NCBI RefSeq assembly: GCF_012927345.1
Contig: NZ_JABBGJ010000022.1
Location: 62,001-126,000, forward strand
Length of the DNA stretch: 64,000 bases
Direction of reading: 5' to 3'
Source: Paraburkholderia polaris
Lineage (GTDB): Bacteria; Pseudomonadota; Gammaproteobacteria; Burkholderiales; Burkholderiaceae
The notes beneath the pieces are model-generated. The model saw nothing but the letters and a program-made list of their open reading frames with translations. It was not told the origin of the DNA and searched no databases. Of the stretch, positions 36,321-45,538 are shown piece by piece (position 1 is the stretch's first letter; every line of letters starts with the position of its first letter). Made by a program: the position numbers and the translations under genes.

Positions 36321-37037
36321 ATGAAGTATCCCTTAATAGTACGGCGCGCCATGCTGCTCGCGACCTCGTGTGCGCTGTTGCAGCATGGTGGTTTCGTGCT
36401 GGCAGCGCAAAGCGACGAGGCCGCCCCTCGGGTCGGCACGCGGCCGGCCATGAACACGCTAACGCCGCAACCGGTCGCCGCTGCGCTGCGCAGTGCGGCA
36501 TCAAGCACGTCGGCTACCGCCGGCGATGCGCAAGGCAATGTTGCCGAACTGATGCAGATGATTCACGACGCGAAGCTGAGCGAATTGCGCACCACGTATA
36601 ACGGCAGTTACGGCGCGAGTCTGTTTTTCTACCCGCAAGAAATGACGTATTACGTCGCGCTCTTTCAGGACAAGCATTTCTGGCGCGTGATCAAGTCGGA
36701 GGACGTAGGCCGTGCAGAAGCGGTCTACGCCGGCTTCGTCCAGCAGACCGCGCAACTCGCGAACGTCGAGATTCGCCGCACGCAGTTGCAGGCGCAGAAG
36801 GCGTATATCGAAGACATCATCGCCATGTCGGAAGATCGCGCCAAGCGGCTGCAGGCCGATCTCGACGTCGCGCGCACGCAGCAGGCCAAGGTCAACGACT
36901 ATCAGCGCCAGACGCAAGGCGAGGCGGTTGCGTTGCACGCGGAAAAGGAAAAGGCGCAGGCGCAGTTGCGTCAGGTGCAGGGCGAAGTGATGCAGTTGCA
37001 GCGCCAGACCGAGTTCGGATTGCCAACACAGAAGTAG
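36321..37037 (+). CDS. DUF2968 family exported coiled-coil protein
   Basis: Protein of 238 residues with a signal peptide (charged KYPLIVRR, then a hydrophobic stretch ending near FVLAAQ). The mature protein has a small globular part (ELRTTYNGSYGASLFFYPQEMTYYVALFQ) and a long helical, Gln/Ala/Glu-rich coiled coil (about 145-230). The family is common in Burkholderia and its function is not known. The start at 36321 has GGAG about 10 bases upstream; an ATG at 36306 is an alternative. Confidence 0.8.
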   Translation: MKYPLIVRRAMLLATSCALLQHGGFVLAAQSDEAAPRVGTRPAMNTLTPQPVAAALRSAASSTSATAGDAQGNVAELMQMIHDAKLSELRTTYNGSYGASLFFYPQEMTYYVALFQDKHFWRVIKSEDVGRAEAVYAGFVQQTAQLANVEIRRTQLQAQKAYIEDIIAMSEDRAKRLQADLDVARTQQAKVNDYQRQTQGEAVALHAEKEKAQAQLRQVQGEVMQLQRQTEFGLPTQK

Positions 37038-37092
37038 GCGTACGAGTGTAAAAAACCCGGCAATTTTCGCGGCCGGGCTCAGACTGACGACC

Positions 37093-37129
37093 AACCCCAC
37101 GTTTTTCGGAGCGTGGGGTTTTGTTTTTT
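37093..37129 (+). terminator. Rho-independent terminator of the DUF2968 gene
   Basis: A 9-bp stem (AACCCCACG / CGTGGGGTT) and a T-tract TTTTGTTTTTT, 55 bp behind the stop. The right arm and T-tract are practically the same as in the guaD terminator at 18817-18852. Confidence 0.82.
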
Positions 37130-37277
37130 GCGCTCCGATCCTGCGGTGGAATCGCGTAGCGGGACCGTAGCAAATGCGTTCGGCAAATATTCAGGCGATG
37201 CGGGGACAGTTCCCGTCGGGTCGCTACGTCCTGAATCGGAGCAGCCTTGGATGACGATCAAACCTGGCGCGCCTGGT

Positions 37278-37802
37278 TTATCGATCCAGCCGGTACACGT
37301 AGCGCAATGCAGTAATATCCACGCCGCCCATATGATCCGGTTCGGCGCCGACGAACTGCCAGCCTTGTCTCTCGTAAAAACCGATCGCCGGTGTGTTGCC
37401 TTCAAGCACGTAAAGGTACAACTGCGTCTCTCCTTGCGCGCGAGCCCAGTCTTCGGCTGCGCGCATCAAAAGCTTGCCTGCGCCGATGCCCTGGTGCCCG
37501 GGCAGCGCATGCAGGTTGTCGAGCAGGACACCCCACGCGGACTCCGGTTGTTGTTCGACGCAGACGAAACCGATCGGCTCGCCCGCGAGTTCGGCGATCA
37601 GGACGATGCGGCGCTCGCCGCCCGGTGCGCGCAGGCGCGCTTCCCAATAGGCGGCGCGCTCCCGCGTCACTTCGCCGTCGAGAAATGCGTCCGGCAGCAG
37701 GCCGCGATAGGTCGCCTGCCAACTGGTGCTATGGATCGAGGCGATCAGTGCTGCATCCGCGAGAGTCGCAGGGCGCAGCGAAAGTGCGCGGGAGGTTTGC
37801 AT
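37278..37802 (-). CDS. GNAT-family N-acetyltransferase
   Basis: Protein of 174 residues with the GNAT fold: LRPATLADAALIASIH at the start, the acetyl-CoA loop ALPGHQGIGAGKLLMRAAEDWA (motif Q/RxxGxG/A) and the C-terminal NTPAIGFYERQGWQFVGAE. The acceptor substrate is unknown. The gene is converging with DUF2968 and stands alone. The start at 37802 is chosen by homology of the first strand; no clear ribosome binding site is seen. Confidence 0.85.
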   Translation of the reverse strand: MQTSRALSLRPATLADAALIASIHSTSWQATYRGLLPDAFLDGEVTRERAAYWEARLRAPGGERRIVLIAELAGEPIGFVCVEQQPESAWGVLLDNLHALPGHQGIGAGKLLMRAAEDWARAQGETQLYLYVLEGNTPAIGFYERQGWQFVGAEPDHMGGVDITALRYVYRLDR

Positions 37803-38108
37803 CGAAATGGTGGTCAACGCGAATTGCCTGTCTGCAAAAAGTTTACCGCAAGGGTGAGCCAGCGCCATCTGTAATGAAACTGTATGGAATGCGCGACGGT
37901 GCCATGAACGGTAACATTACGTGTTGTGGCTGCCGGCGGTTTCACAACGTTTACCCTGATACCGCGCGAATGCATTCAGAATGAAAATGCAGCGCCCCCG
38001 GCGCGTTCTATTAAATTGCCTGTGGCATCCGCTTGCCGAACGCAGTGGATCGTTTCAACTGCCTGAGCGCCGCCAGTCTGCGTGGCGACGGGCTAATCAG
38101 AGAGTGTC

Positions 38109-39410
38109 ATGTCTACTGCGTCACACGCCGCTTCCTCATCACAAGAATCCAAGGTCAAGACAGTTTTCCGTGTGGTCAGCGGCAACTTTCTTGAGATGTA
38201 CGACTTCATGGTCTACGGCTATTACGCGTCCGCGATTGCCAAGACCTATTTCCCGAGTGGCAACGAATTCGCCTCGCTGATGCTGTCGCTGTCGGTATTC
38301 GGCGCGGGTTTCCTGATGCGCCCGCTTGGCGCAATCGTGCTGGGAGCCTACATCGACCATCACGGCCGGCGCAAAGGCCTGATCCTTACGCTCGGCCTGA
38401 TGGCGCTCGGCACGCTCACGGTCGCCGCGATTCCAGGCTACGCGACCATCGGTGTACTTGCCCCGGCGCTCGTGCTGTTCGGCCGGCTGCTGCAAGGCTT
38501 CTCCGCCGGGGTCGAACTGGGCGGCGTGTCGGTCTATCTGTCGGAGATCGCCACCAAGGGCAACAAGGGCTTCTATTGCGCGTGGCAGTCGGGCAGCCAG
38601 CAGGTTGCAGTGGTGTTCGCCGCGCTGATCGGCGTGGTGCTCAACAAAGTACTGCCCGCTGACCAGATGACAGCCTGGGGCTGGCGCGTGCCGTTCCTGA
38701 TCGGCTGCCTGATCGTGCCGTTCCTGTTCCTGATTCGCCGTTCGTTGCAGGAAACCGAGGAATTCAAGGCGCGCAAGCATCATCCGAGCATGGGCGAGAT
38801 CATGAAGACGATGGCCGCGAACTGGGGCATCGTGCTGGGCGGTATGGGCATGGTCATCATGACCACCGTGTCGTTCTACATGATCACGGCCTACACGCCG
38901 ACCTTCGGCAAGGAAGTGTTGAAGCTGTCGTCGATCGATACGCTCGTCGTCACCGTCTGTATCGGTTTGTCGAACCTGGTCTGGTTGCCGCTCGCGGGCG
39001 CATTGTCGGACCGCATCGGCCGCCGTCCGGTGCTGCTGGCCTTCACGATTCTGACGATCATCACCGCATATCCGGCGCTGCAATGGCTGGTTGCCGAGCC
39101 GTCGTTCGTTCGCCTTCTGGCGGTCGAGCTGTGGTTGTCGTTCCTGTACGGCAGCTATAACGGTGCGATGGTGGTGGCGCTGACCGAAGTGATGCCGGTC
39201 GAAGTGCGGACCGCCGGTTTCTCGCTGGCCTACAGCCTTGCTACGACGATCGGCGGCTTCACGCCGGCCATCTCGACGCTGCTGATTCACACCACGGGCA
39301 ACAAGGCAGCGCCGGGCCTGTTCCTGGGCGTGGCGGCGATTTGCGGCTTGATCGCGACGTTGGTGCTGTATCGCACGCCGGAGTCGCGCAATCAGTATCG
39401 AACGGCTTAA
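38109..39410 (+). CDS. MFS citrate/tricarballylate-type proton symporter
   Basis: Carrier of 433 residues of the metabolite:proton symporter family, with 12 helices. The start SGNFLEMYDFMVYGYYASAIAKTYFP and FLMRPLGAIVLGAYIDHHGRRKG resemble CitA/TcuC-type tricarboxylate carriers. No catabolic partner lies next to it; a short upstream region and a strong terminator show it is a single-gene unit. Confidence 0.88.
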   Translation: MSTASHAASSSQESKVKTVFRVVSGNFLEMYDFMVYGYYASAIAKTYFPSGNEFASLMLSLSVFGAGFLMRPLGAIVLGAYIDHHGRRKGLILTLGLMALGTLTVAAIPGYATIGVLAPALVLFGRLLQGFSAGVELGGVSVYLSEIATKGNKGFYCAWQSGSQQVAVVFAALIGVVLNKVLPADQMTAWGWRVPFLIGCLIVPFLFLIRRSLQETEEFKARKHHPSMGEIMKTMAANWGIVLGGMGMVIMTTVSFYMITAYTPTFGKEVLKLSSIDTLVVTVCIGLSNLVWLPLAGALSDRIGRRPVLLAFTILTIITAYPALQWLVAEPSFVRLLAVELWLSFLYGSYNGAMVVALTEVMPVEVRTAGFSLAYSLATTIGGFTPAISTLLIHTTGNKAAPGLFLGVAAICGLIATLVLYRTPESRNQYRTA

Positions 39411-39443
39411 AGGGTAAGCTTAAGGTTCACCGTTCATCCGGAC

Positions 39444-39484
39444 AAATAAAACCCCCGCGTTCTCACACGAGCGCGGGGTTTTTT
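39444..39484. terminator. Bidirectional Rho-independent terminator
   Basis: Stem CCCCGCG / CGCGGGG with T-tracts on both strands (GGTTTTTTCTT to the right, TTTTATTT to the left). It lies between the convergent MFS gene and the TPR gene and can serve both. Confidence 0.8.
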
Positions 39485-39528
39485 CTTGGGAGTCGCAACG
39501 GCAACGGGTTTCGATGAGCCTGGCCTCG

Positions 39529-41376
39529 CTAACCGCGGCGCAATTCGTTTGCCACTGCCTCCACCACGTCGTCCCACGCGCCGGGTTGCGGCTGGCGCAG
39601 CAGCGTTGCACCCGGATACCACGGAGTGCGCGTCTCGCCGACGAACCAGCGCCAATCCGCGGCGAACGGCAGCATCAGCCACAGCGGTTTCTTCAGGGCG
39701 CCGGCGAGGTGAGCGATCGACGTATCGATCGACACGACCGCGTCGAGCCGCTCGATGATCGCTGCGGTATCCGCAAAATCCCCGATCCGTTTGTCCAGGC
39801 GATGAATCGACGCCGCGCGCGGGTGCGCGTCGAGCGCCGCGCGTTCTTCGGCGCTCAGTTCAGGTTGCAGCACGATCCAGTCGATCCCTTCGAGCGCGAA
39901 CAGCGGCGCGAGCGCGGCGAGCGGCATCGAACGGGTTTCGTTCTGCTGGATGCGTCCTGACCACGCAATGCCGATCTTGCGCTTCGCGTGACCGCCGAGT
40001 GAACCACGCCATTTGCGGCCGTAAGCCTGCGGTGCGCTGAGATAGGGCGTGCGGGCGGGAATCGTGTCGTAGGTTGTGCCGAGCGCGAGCGGCAAGCTCA
40101 GCAACGGGCATTGCAGATCCGCCGCTGGACGCGGTGTGCCCTGGGCGATCAGCGTTACGCGCCAGGCTTGCGCGGCCGGTGCAAGCAGCGGCAGCAGCTG
40201 CGGCTGCACTTCGAGTACAACGCGCGCAGCACGCTGCGCGGCCAGTGGCACAAAGCGCACGAATTGCAGCGTATCGCCGAAACCCTGCTCGGCATGGACG
40301 AGGAGCGTGCGTTGGTCGATCGGCTCGCCATGCCAGCGCGGCAACGTCTGGATGACCGGCTGCGCGGTAGTTTGCAGCCGCCATTCGTATTCCGGCAGCC
40401 CATGCGCGAAATCGCGCAACGCGAGCCAGGCCAGCGCGCGGTTCATGTGCGCGGACGCGAGATCGGGGCGCAAGCGCAGCGCCTGATCGAAGGCCCGCAC
40501 TGCCGCGGCGTGCGCGCCGAGCGCTTGATGTGCTGTACCGAGGCTCAGCCACGCGATCGCGAATTGCGGATCGAGACCGACCGCGCGCTCGAGATACGGC
40601 AGCGCTTGCGCATGGCGTCCCAGCGCCGCGAGCGCGTTGCCGAGTCCGAAGATGGTGGGCGGCAGGTTCGGCTGCAAGGCGAGCGCCGCCTGGAAAGAGG
40701 CGACCGCTTCTGCGTGGCGGCCGGTGGCGTCGAGCGTATTGGCGAGATTGAAGTGCGCGGCGACGAAACGCGGTTCGGCTGCCAGCGCCGCCTGAAAGCG
40801 CGGGATCGCCTCGTCCGCGCGATCGAGCGCGTTCAGCGACATGCCCATGTTGTTGAGCGCGCCCGCGTGCCCGGGGCGCAGTTCGAGCGCGCGCTGGAAC
40901 GATGCGATCGCTTCCGTATGACGGCCGAGCGCATGCAACGCGTTGCCGAGATTGTTATGCGACGAGGCGTCGTTCGGTTGCAGGCGCAACGACTTCTCGA
41001 AGGCATCAGCGGCGTCTTCGTGGCGGCCTACCGATGCGTACGCATTGCCCAGGTTGTAGTGCGCCATCGGGAAGGACGGCGCCAGCGTGAGCGCATTGCG
41101 GAACTGTTCGATGGCGTCGTCTATCTGGCCCAGCGCCTTCAGCGCATTGCCGAGGTTCAGCTGCAGTGCGGCATCTTCTGGGCGCAGGTTCACCGCGCGC
41201 CGCACGAGCTCGGCGGCTTCGGCGTGCTGGCCCTGCTGGTGGCGCAGGACGCCCAGCAGGTGCAACGCATCGACGTGCACGGGATTGCCGTCGAGCGTCG
41301 CGCGATAGCCGCGTTCGGCGTCGTCGAGGCGGCCGTCACGATGCGCCGCGAAAGCGCGGTCAAATACTTGTTGCAT
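39529..41376 (-). CDS. Tetratricopeptide-repeat protein with glycosyltransferase-like C-terminus
   Basis: Protein of 615 residues. About ten to eleven TPR units (34-residue period, with repeats such as PNDASSHNNLGNALHALGRH and FAIAWLSLGTAHQALGAH) fill residues 1-370. The last 240 residues resemble the ADP-heptose/GT9-like C-terminal domain common in TPR proteins of this group (GIAWSGRIQQNETRSMPLAALAPL, DAVVSIDTSIAHLAGALKKP). It may be a protein or envelope glycosyltransferase, but no substrate is known. The start is not certain; ATG 41415 is also in frame. Confidence 0.83.
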   Translation of the reverse strand: MQQVFDRAFAAHRDGRLDDAERGYRATLDGNPVHVDALHLLGVLRHQQGQHAEAAELVRRAVNLRPEDAALQLNLGNALKALGQIDDAIEQFRNALTLAPSFPMAHYNLGNAYASVGRHEDAADAFEKSLRLQPNDASSHNNLGNALHALGRHTEAIASFQRALELRPGHAGALNNMGMSLNALDRADEAIPRFQAALAAEPRFVAAHFNLANTLDATGRHAEAVASFQAALALQPNLPPTIFGLGNALAALGRHAQALPYLERAVGLDPQFAIAWLSLGTAHQALGAHAAAVRAFDQALRLRPDLASAHMNRALAWLALRDFAHGLPEYEWRLQTTAQPVIQTLPRWHGEPIDQRTLLVHAEQGFGDTLQFVRFVPLAAQRAARVVLEVQPQLLPLLAPAAQAWRVTLIAQGTPRPAADLQCPLLSLPLALGTTYDTIPARTPYLSAPQAYGRKWRGSLGGHAKRKIGIAWSGRIQQNETRSMPLAALAPLFALEGIDWIVLQPELSAEERAALDAHPRAASIHRLDKRIGDFADTAAIIERLDAVVSIDTSIAHLAGALKKPLWLMLPFAADWRWFVGETRTPWYPGATLLRQPQPGAWDDVVEAVANELRRG

Positions 41377-41470
41377 GACGGAGGGATGGGATTTCGGGTA
41401 GGACGAACGCTGCATTTTCCCACACTCGCCGGGCCGCCCTCCGATTTGACCTGTCGTCTCGATATATATA

Positions 41471-41494
41471 ACATGTGAATACCTGTTCATATGT
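41471..41494. promoter_or_regulatory. Candidate ArsR/SmtB-type operator
   Basis: Imperfect palindrome of 10-4-10 bases: ACATGTGAAT, ACCT, GTTCATATGT. Eight of ten positions match between the arms, and the TGAA/TTCA core is typical of ArsR/SmtB operators. It ends 6 bp before the arsR-type start codon and lies in the space shared with the divergent TPR gene. Confidence 0.65.
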
Positions 41495-41500
41495 GCGTCA

Positions 41501-41863
41501 ATGATGCCGCTTGCTATGGTTTCCGCTACTTCGCCTGTCACTTTCGAAGACCGCCCGGTGGAGACGATCGTGCCGTTGGCCGACCTGTTTCGCCTGCTCG
41601 GCGACCCGACGCGCTTACGTATCGTGCTCGCGTGCGTCGACGAGCGGCGTGCGGTTGGCGCGATTGCGGAGGGGCTGGGCCTGTCGCCGTCGCTGGTGAG
41701 CCATCATCTGCGGCTGTTGCGCGCGGCGCGGATCGTGCGCGCGGAGCGGCAGGGCAAGCAGGTGTTCTATCTTGCCGCCGACCGTCACATCAGCGCGATG
41801 CTGGCCGGCATGCTCGAGCATGTGGCTGAGCCAGCCGGCGAATTTCCTGTGGACCCGTCATGA
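41501..41863 (+). CDS. ArsR/SmtB-family metal-responsive repressor
   Basis: Protein of 120 residues: winged helix with LFRLLGDPTRLRIVLACVDERRAVGAIAEGLGLSPSLVSHHLRLLRAARIVRAER, split by the usual turn. The alpha-3 helix lacks the CVC motif of arsenic sensors. Probable metal ligands are histidines near the C-terminus (AADRHISAML, LEHVAEP), fitting a zinc or cobalt sensor. It is coupled by an ATGA overlap to the CDF exporter gene and has a candidate operator directly upstream, so autoregulation is likely. ATG 41516 is an alternative start. Confidence 0.88.
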   Translation: MMPLAMVSATSPVTFEDRPVETIVPLADLFRLLGDPTRLRIVLACVDERRAVGAIAEGLGLSPSLVSHHLRLLRAARIVRAERQGKQVFYLAADRHISAMLAGMLEHVAEPAGEFPVDPS

Positions 41864-43254
41864 AGAAAACCACCACCCCGAGCCGGGGCGCCGAAGAACG
41901 CGAGGATGACCACGCGCCGGTATGGCTTGATGGGGAATTCGACGGGATCGATGGCGAAGATGCGCGGGTCGAGGAGAAGGAGCGCGGTGCTTACGGTCAA
42001 GACGGGCATGGCCACGGCGCGGCTCGTTCCGATGCCGACGATGCTCATGAGCGCGGCACGCAGGACCACGCTGCACACGTGCACGGTTCGCACGACGAGG
42101 GCGCCGACGCCGGCCACGCTCACAGCCACGATGCAGACAGCCACAGCGGGCAAAGCCACAGTGCATACAGCCACGATAGCCACAGCGGGCAAAGCCACAG
42201 TGCATACAGCCACGATAGCGACAGCGGGCAGAGTCACAGTGACCACAGCCACGACAGCCACGACAGCCACGGCCGGCAGAGCCACGACCACAGTCACGAT
42301 AGCCACGCCGGCCACAAGCACGCCGGCCACAACCACGGCGCCCACAACCACGCCGGCCATCACCACGCCCACGCACCGGTCGCAGGCCACGGCCGCGCCT
42401 TCGCACTCGCCGTCGCACTGAACGCAGCGATCGTAGTGGTTCAAGCCGTCTACGGCGTGATCGCGCACTCCACAGCGTTGCTCGCCGACGCCGGCCACAA
42501 TCTCTCCGACGTGCTCGGCCTGCTGCTCGCCTGGGGCGCAGCCTGGCTCGCCACGCGCCGTCCGTCGGCACGCTATACGTTCGGCTACGGCAGTTCGTCG
42601 ATCCTGGCGTCGCTCGCCAACGCGGGACTGTTGCTGTTCGCGTGCGGCGTGATCGTCGCCGAAGCGATCGGGCGCCTGATGAGCCCCGCACCGGTCGCGG
42701 GATGGGTGGTGTTCGTCGTCGCGACGGTCGGCGTGGTGGTGAACGGCTTCTCGGCGTGGCTGTTCATGCGCGGCCAGAAAGATGACCTGAACATTCGCGG
42801 GGCTTTCCTGCATATGGCCGCGGACGCCGGCATCTCCGCCGCGGTCGCGATCAGCGGCCTCGTCATTCTCTATACCAACTGGACGTGGCTCGACCCGGTG
42901 ATGAGCCTGGCTGTGGTCGCAGTGGTGGTGTATGGCACGTGGGGCCTGCTGCGCGATTCGGTGCGCATGGCGCTCGACGCCGTGCCGCCCGGCGTCGACC
43001 TGCAGCATATCCGCGACTATCTCGCCGAACAGCCGGGCGTCACCGACGTGCACGACCTGCATGTATGGGCGTTGTCGACCACCGGCAATGCACTCAGCGC
43101 GCATCTGGTGATGCCGGCAGGCCATCCCGGCGACGAGTCGATCGACGGCATCGTCATCACACTGCGCGAACGTTTTTCGATGCAACACGCGACGCTGCAA
43201 GTCGACCTCGGCACCACCGAGCATCAATGCCCGATGGATCATCCTCGTGATTGA
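41860..43254 (+). CDS. CDF-family metal efflux protein with very long His-rich N-terminus
   Basis: Protein of 464 residues. Residues about 180-370 form the six-helix cation diffusion facilitator domain with the two metal-binding helices (LADAGHNLSD and HMAADAG, both H-x3-D), followed by a cytosolic C-terminal domain with VHDLHVWALSTTGNALSAHL. The first 170 residues are a His/Ser/Asp-rich cytosolic arm with dozens of histidines, partly built from 13-residue repeats. It exports Zn2+, Co2+ or similar ions. Its start overlaps the ArsR-type gene stop. Confidence 0.92.
   Translation: MKKTTTPSRGAEEREDDHAPVWLDGEFDGIDGEDARVEEKERGAYGQDGHGHGAARSDADDAHERGTQDHAAHVHGSHDEGADAGHAHSHDADSHSGQSHSAYSHDSHSGQSHSAYSHDSDSGQSHSDHSHDSHDSHGRQSHDHSHDSHAGHKHAGHNHGAHNHAGHHHAHAPVAGHGRAFALAVALNAAIVVVQAVYGVIAHSTALLADAGHNLSDVLGLLLAWGAAWLATRRPSARYTFGYGSSSILASLANAGLLLFACGVIVAEAIGRLMSPAPVAGWVVFVVATVGVVVNGFSAWLFMRGQKDDLNIRGAFLHMAADAGISAAVAISGLVILYTNWTWLDPVMSLAVVAVVVYGTWGLLRDSVRMALDAVPPGVDLQHIRDYLAEQPGVTDVHDLHVWALSTTGNALSAHLVMPAGHPGDESIDGIVITLRERFSMQHATLQVDLGTTEHQCPMDHPRD
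42139..42255 (+). repeat. Three tandem 39-bp repeats within the His-rich arm
   Basis: Two identical 39-bp copies (42139-42177, 42178-42216) and one diverged copy (42217-42255). Each encodes 13 residues of the form SHSGQSHSAYSHD. The copies keep the frame, so the length of the metal-binding arm may vary between strains. Confidence 0.92.
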
Positions 43255-43322
43255 TGCAGCGCACCGTTGAGCGGACTATCGGCGGCGTACACTAGAACGT
43301 CCTGTTGTCTCCGGAGTTCCGC

Positions 43323-45047
43323 ATGGACGCTGCCGCACACGATATGTCGCCGGTGCTGATCGTCGGGGCGGGTCCGACCGGGCTCGCCGCGGCGATGAGT
43401 CTGGCGCGTGCCCACATCCCCGTGCGTCTGATCGACAAGGCGCTGCAACCGAACCCGTACTCGCGGGCCATCGGCATTCAGGCGCGCACACTCGAGCTGT
43501 TTGAACAGCACAGGCTAATCGAGCCGTTTCTCGAACTCGGCCATCGCGCGCGTATCGCCAATCTTTTTTCCAATGGCATGCGTCTCGCGCGTCTCGATTT
43601 CGATCCGCTGCGCACCCGCTATCCGTATCTGCTGTTTCTCGATCAATCCGTGACCGAACGTTTGCTGACGGAGCATCTCGCGACGCTCGGCGTGACGGTC
43701 GAGCGCGGCGTTGAACTGACGATGTTCTCGCAGGGTTCCGCCAGCATGCAGGCGACGTTGCGGCGGGCAGACGGTCACACGGAGACGATACGTCCGTCGT
43801 ACATGATCGCCGCTGACGGTGCGCACAGCACGATCCGTCATCGGCTCGGGTTGAGCTTTGTGGGCAACACCTTCGAGCAGACATTCCTGCTTGCCGACGT
43901 GCATGCCGAAACCGATTGGCCCGAAGACGAATTCCATATCTTCGCGTCGGGCGAGGGTCTCGTCGCGCTATTTCCGATGGGCCATGGCCGTCATCGTCTG
44001 ATTGCGGATCATCCAGCCGAACCGGCCACGGTCCCGGCGCCGGCCACGCCCGCCGTGCTCGGTGAACCGCCCCTCAACCAGGTTTCGCCGCCGTCGCTCG
44101 CCGAATGCAAGGCGCTGATTGCCCGGCGCGTGCGGGAACGCGTCGACGTGTCGGACCTGGCATGGTCGTCGCGTTTCCATCTGAACAGCAGGATGGTGGA
44201 GCGGCTGCGCATCGGCCGCGTTTTCCTCGCGGGGGATGCGGCTCACGTACACAGCCCGGCCGGCGCGCAAGGAATGAACACGGGTATTCAGGAAGCGTTC
44301 AATCTCGGCTGGAAACTCGCGCGCGTTCTGAAAGGCGCGGCGCCTGACCGCCTGCTCGATACGTATCACCAGGAGCGGCATCCGATCGAGCGCGACGTGC
44401 TGCGGCAAACGGGTTTCATCACGCATATGGCCGAGGCCGATCACGGACCGCTGAAACTGCTACGCGAGCGCGTGATGCCGGTGCTGGCCGCGCTCGGTCC
44501 GCTGCGCGATGCGGCGCGTATGACCATCAGCGAGTTGTCGGTCCAGTATCGGCGAAGTCCGCTGACGCTCGAACGTCTGCTTGACGGCGGCCCGCGTGCC
44601 GGCGAGCGCGCACCGGATGCGCTGGTGCATGTGGTGGATGGGCCGCTTGGCCGCGCGCCGCGCGTCGGTTGCATTTTCGATCTGCACGATCCGGCGTTCT
44701 TCTCGTTGTTCCTGCTGGTCCCGCCGCTGCCCGTCGACGAAACACCACTTGATCCAGCCGCGAAACACGCACCGCCGCCGGACCCGGAACTGGAGCGACT
44801 GGCGATCGAAGTCGAGAGATTGTTGCCGGGCGCGGTGCGCATCTGGCGCGTGACCGATACGAGCGGCGAGGGCGGCCCGGCGCTGTCCGAATCCTATGGA
44901 CGCACGCGGCCGTCGTTCTATCTGGTGCGGCCGGACGGCTACATCAGCGCGCGCGGGCGCACGGGATCCGATCTGCACGGCTTGCTGCGGCACTGCGAAG
45001 CGTGGTTCGCGGTGGGTGGGGTGATACCGGAGCAGGCGGCGCTGTGA
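43323..45047 (+). CDS. FAD-dependent aromatic monooxygenase
   Basis: Class A flavoprotein hydroxylase of 574 residues (PheA/TfdB/MhpA type). GxGxxG as VGAGPTGLAAAMS near residue 13, the DG motif in MIAADGAHSTIRHRLG, and the GD motif in RVFLAGDAAHVHSPAGAQGMNTGIQEAFNLGWKL are all present; the last 150 residues form the thioredoxin-like C-terminal domain. It hydroxylates an unknown aromatic compound with NAD(P)H and oxygen. No ring-cleavage gene lies near. The start at 43323 follows GGAG; ATG 43344 is also possible. Confidence 0.88.
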   Translation: MDAAAHDMSPVLIVGAGPTGLAAAMSLARAHIPVRLIDKALQPNPYSRAIGIQARTLELFEQHRLIEPFLELGHRARIANLFSNGMRLARLDFDPLRTRYPYLLFLDQSVTERLLTEHLATLGVTVERGVELTMFSQGSASMQATLRRADGHTETIRPSYMIAADGAHSTIRHRLGLSFVGNTFEQTFLLADVHAETDWPEDEFHIFASGEGLVALFPMGHGRHRLIADHPAEPATVPAPATPAVLGEPPLNQVSPPSLAECKALIARRVRERVDVSDLAWSSRFHLNSRMVERLRIGRVFLAGDAAHVHSPAGAQGMNTGIQEAFNLGWKLARVLKGAAPDRLLDTYHQERHPIERDVLRQTGFITHMAEADHGPLKLLRERVMPVLAALGPLRDAARMTISELSVQYRRSPLTLERLLDGGPRAGERAPDALVHVVDGPLGRAPRVGCIFDLHDPAFFSLFLLVPPLPVDETPLDPAAKHAPPPDPELERLAIEVERLLPGAVRIWRVTDTSGEGGPALSESYGRTRPSFYLVRPDGYISARGRTGSDLHGLLRHCEAWFAVGGVIPEQAAL

Positions 45048-45272
45048 GGAGGGCCTGCGAGGTACGAGGCGAGCCTGTGAAATTGGCGGATGAAGTGGGT
45101 CGGCGAGGCGTGTCCCAGCGCCGCCGACCGCGTGAGCCTCAGATGTGAGCCGCAAGGGACGGGCCGGCGTTGTAAGGCGTCAGCGTGACGAAATGCGAGT
45201 TGCGGCCGATGAGGCGCCCCTGACGCGAACTCGCCCTGTGCGTTGCATCCGCCAGCCAAAAGCGGCCTTCGC

Positions 45273-45530
45273 TTACACCGCAGCCGCAGTCGCTGCAGCC
45301 GGCGTCAGCCCGTCACGATGCTTGACGAGCGCTTCCCTAACGATGCCCGACATCTCGATGCCATTCGCGTCCGGCTCATCGAGCGCCGCCAGCAAAGCGC
45401 GTCGCATACGCGGCTCCCAGAAGCGGCGGATATGGTCGGCGACGCCGGCGAGCGCTTCTTCGCGATCCGGCATCGAATCGAAAAAATCGCCGATCCGGTT
45501 CGCCATGTCGATCAGATTCTGATTGTCCAT
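45273..45530 (-). CDS. fdsD: Formate dehydrogenase delta subunit FdsD
   Basis: Small protein of 85 residues (NLIDMANRIGDFFDSMPDREEA at the start, HIRRFWEPRMRRAL in the middle) matching FdsD of the NAD-dependent soluble formate dehydrogenases. FdsD is thought to assist maturation or stability of the complex. The chosen start at 45530 has an AGG 6 bases upstream; a GTG at 45542 overlapping the fdsA stop is the alternative. In Cupriavidus fdsC separates fdsA and fdsD; here it is absent. Confidence 0.88.
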   Translation of the reverse strand: MDNQNLIDMANRIGDFFDSMPDREEALAGVADHIRRFWEPRMRRALLAALDEPDANGIEMSGIVREALVKHRDGLTPAAATAAAV

Positions 45531-45538
45531 GGCTTGCC

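Noticed and set aside
41785..43242. 485-codon minus-strand frame opposite the CDF gene, rich in Val/Ala
   Set aside because: The Val/Ala repeats are the reverse complement of the His-rich repeats of the real CDF gene.
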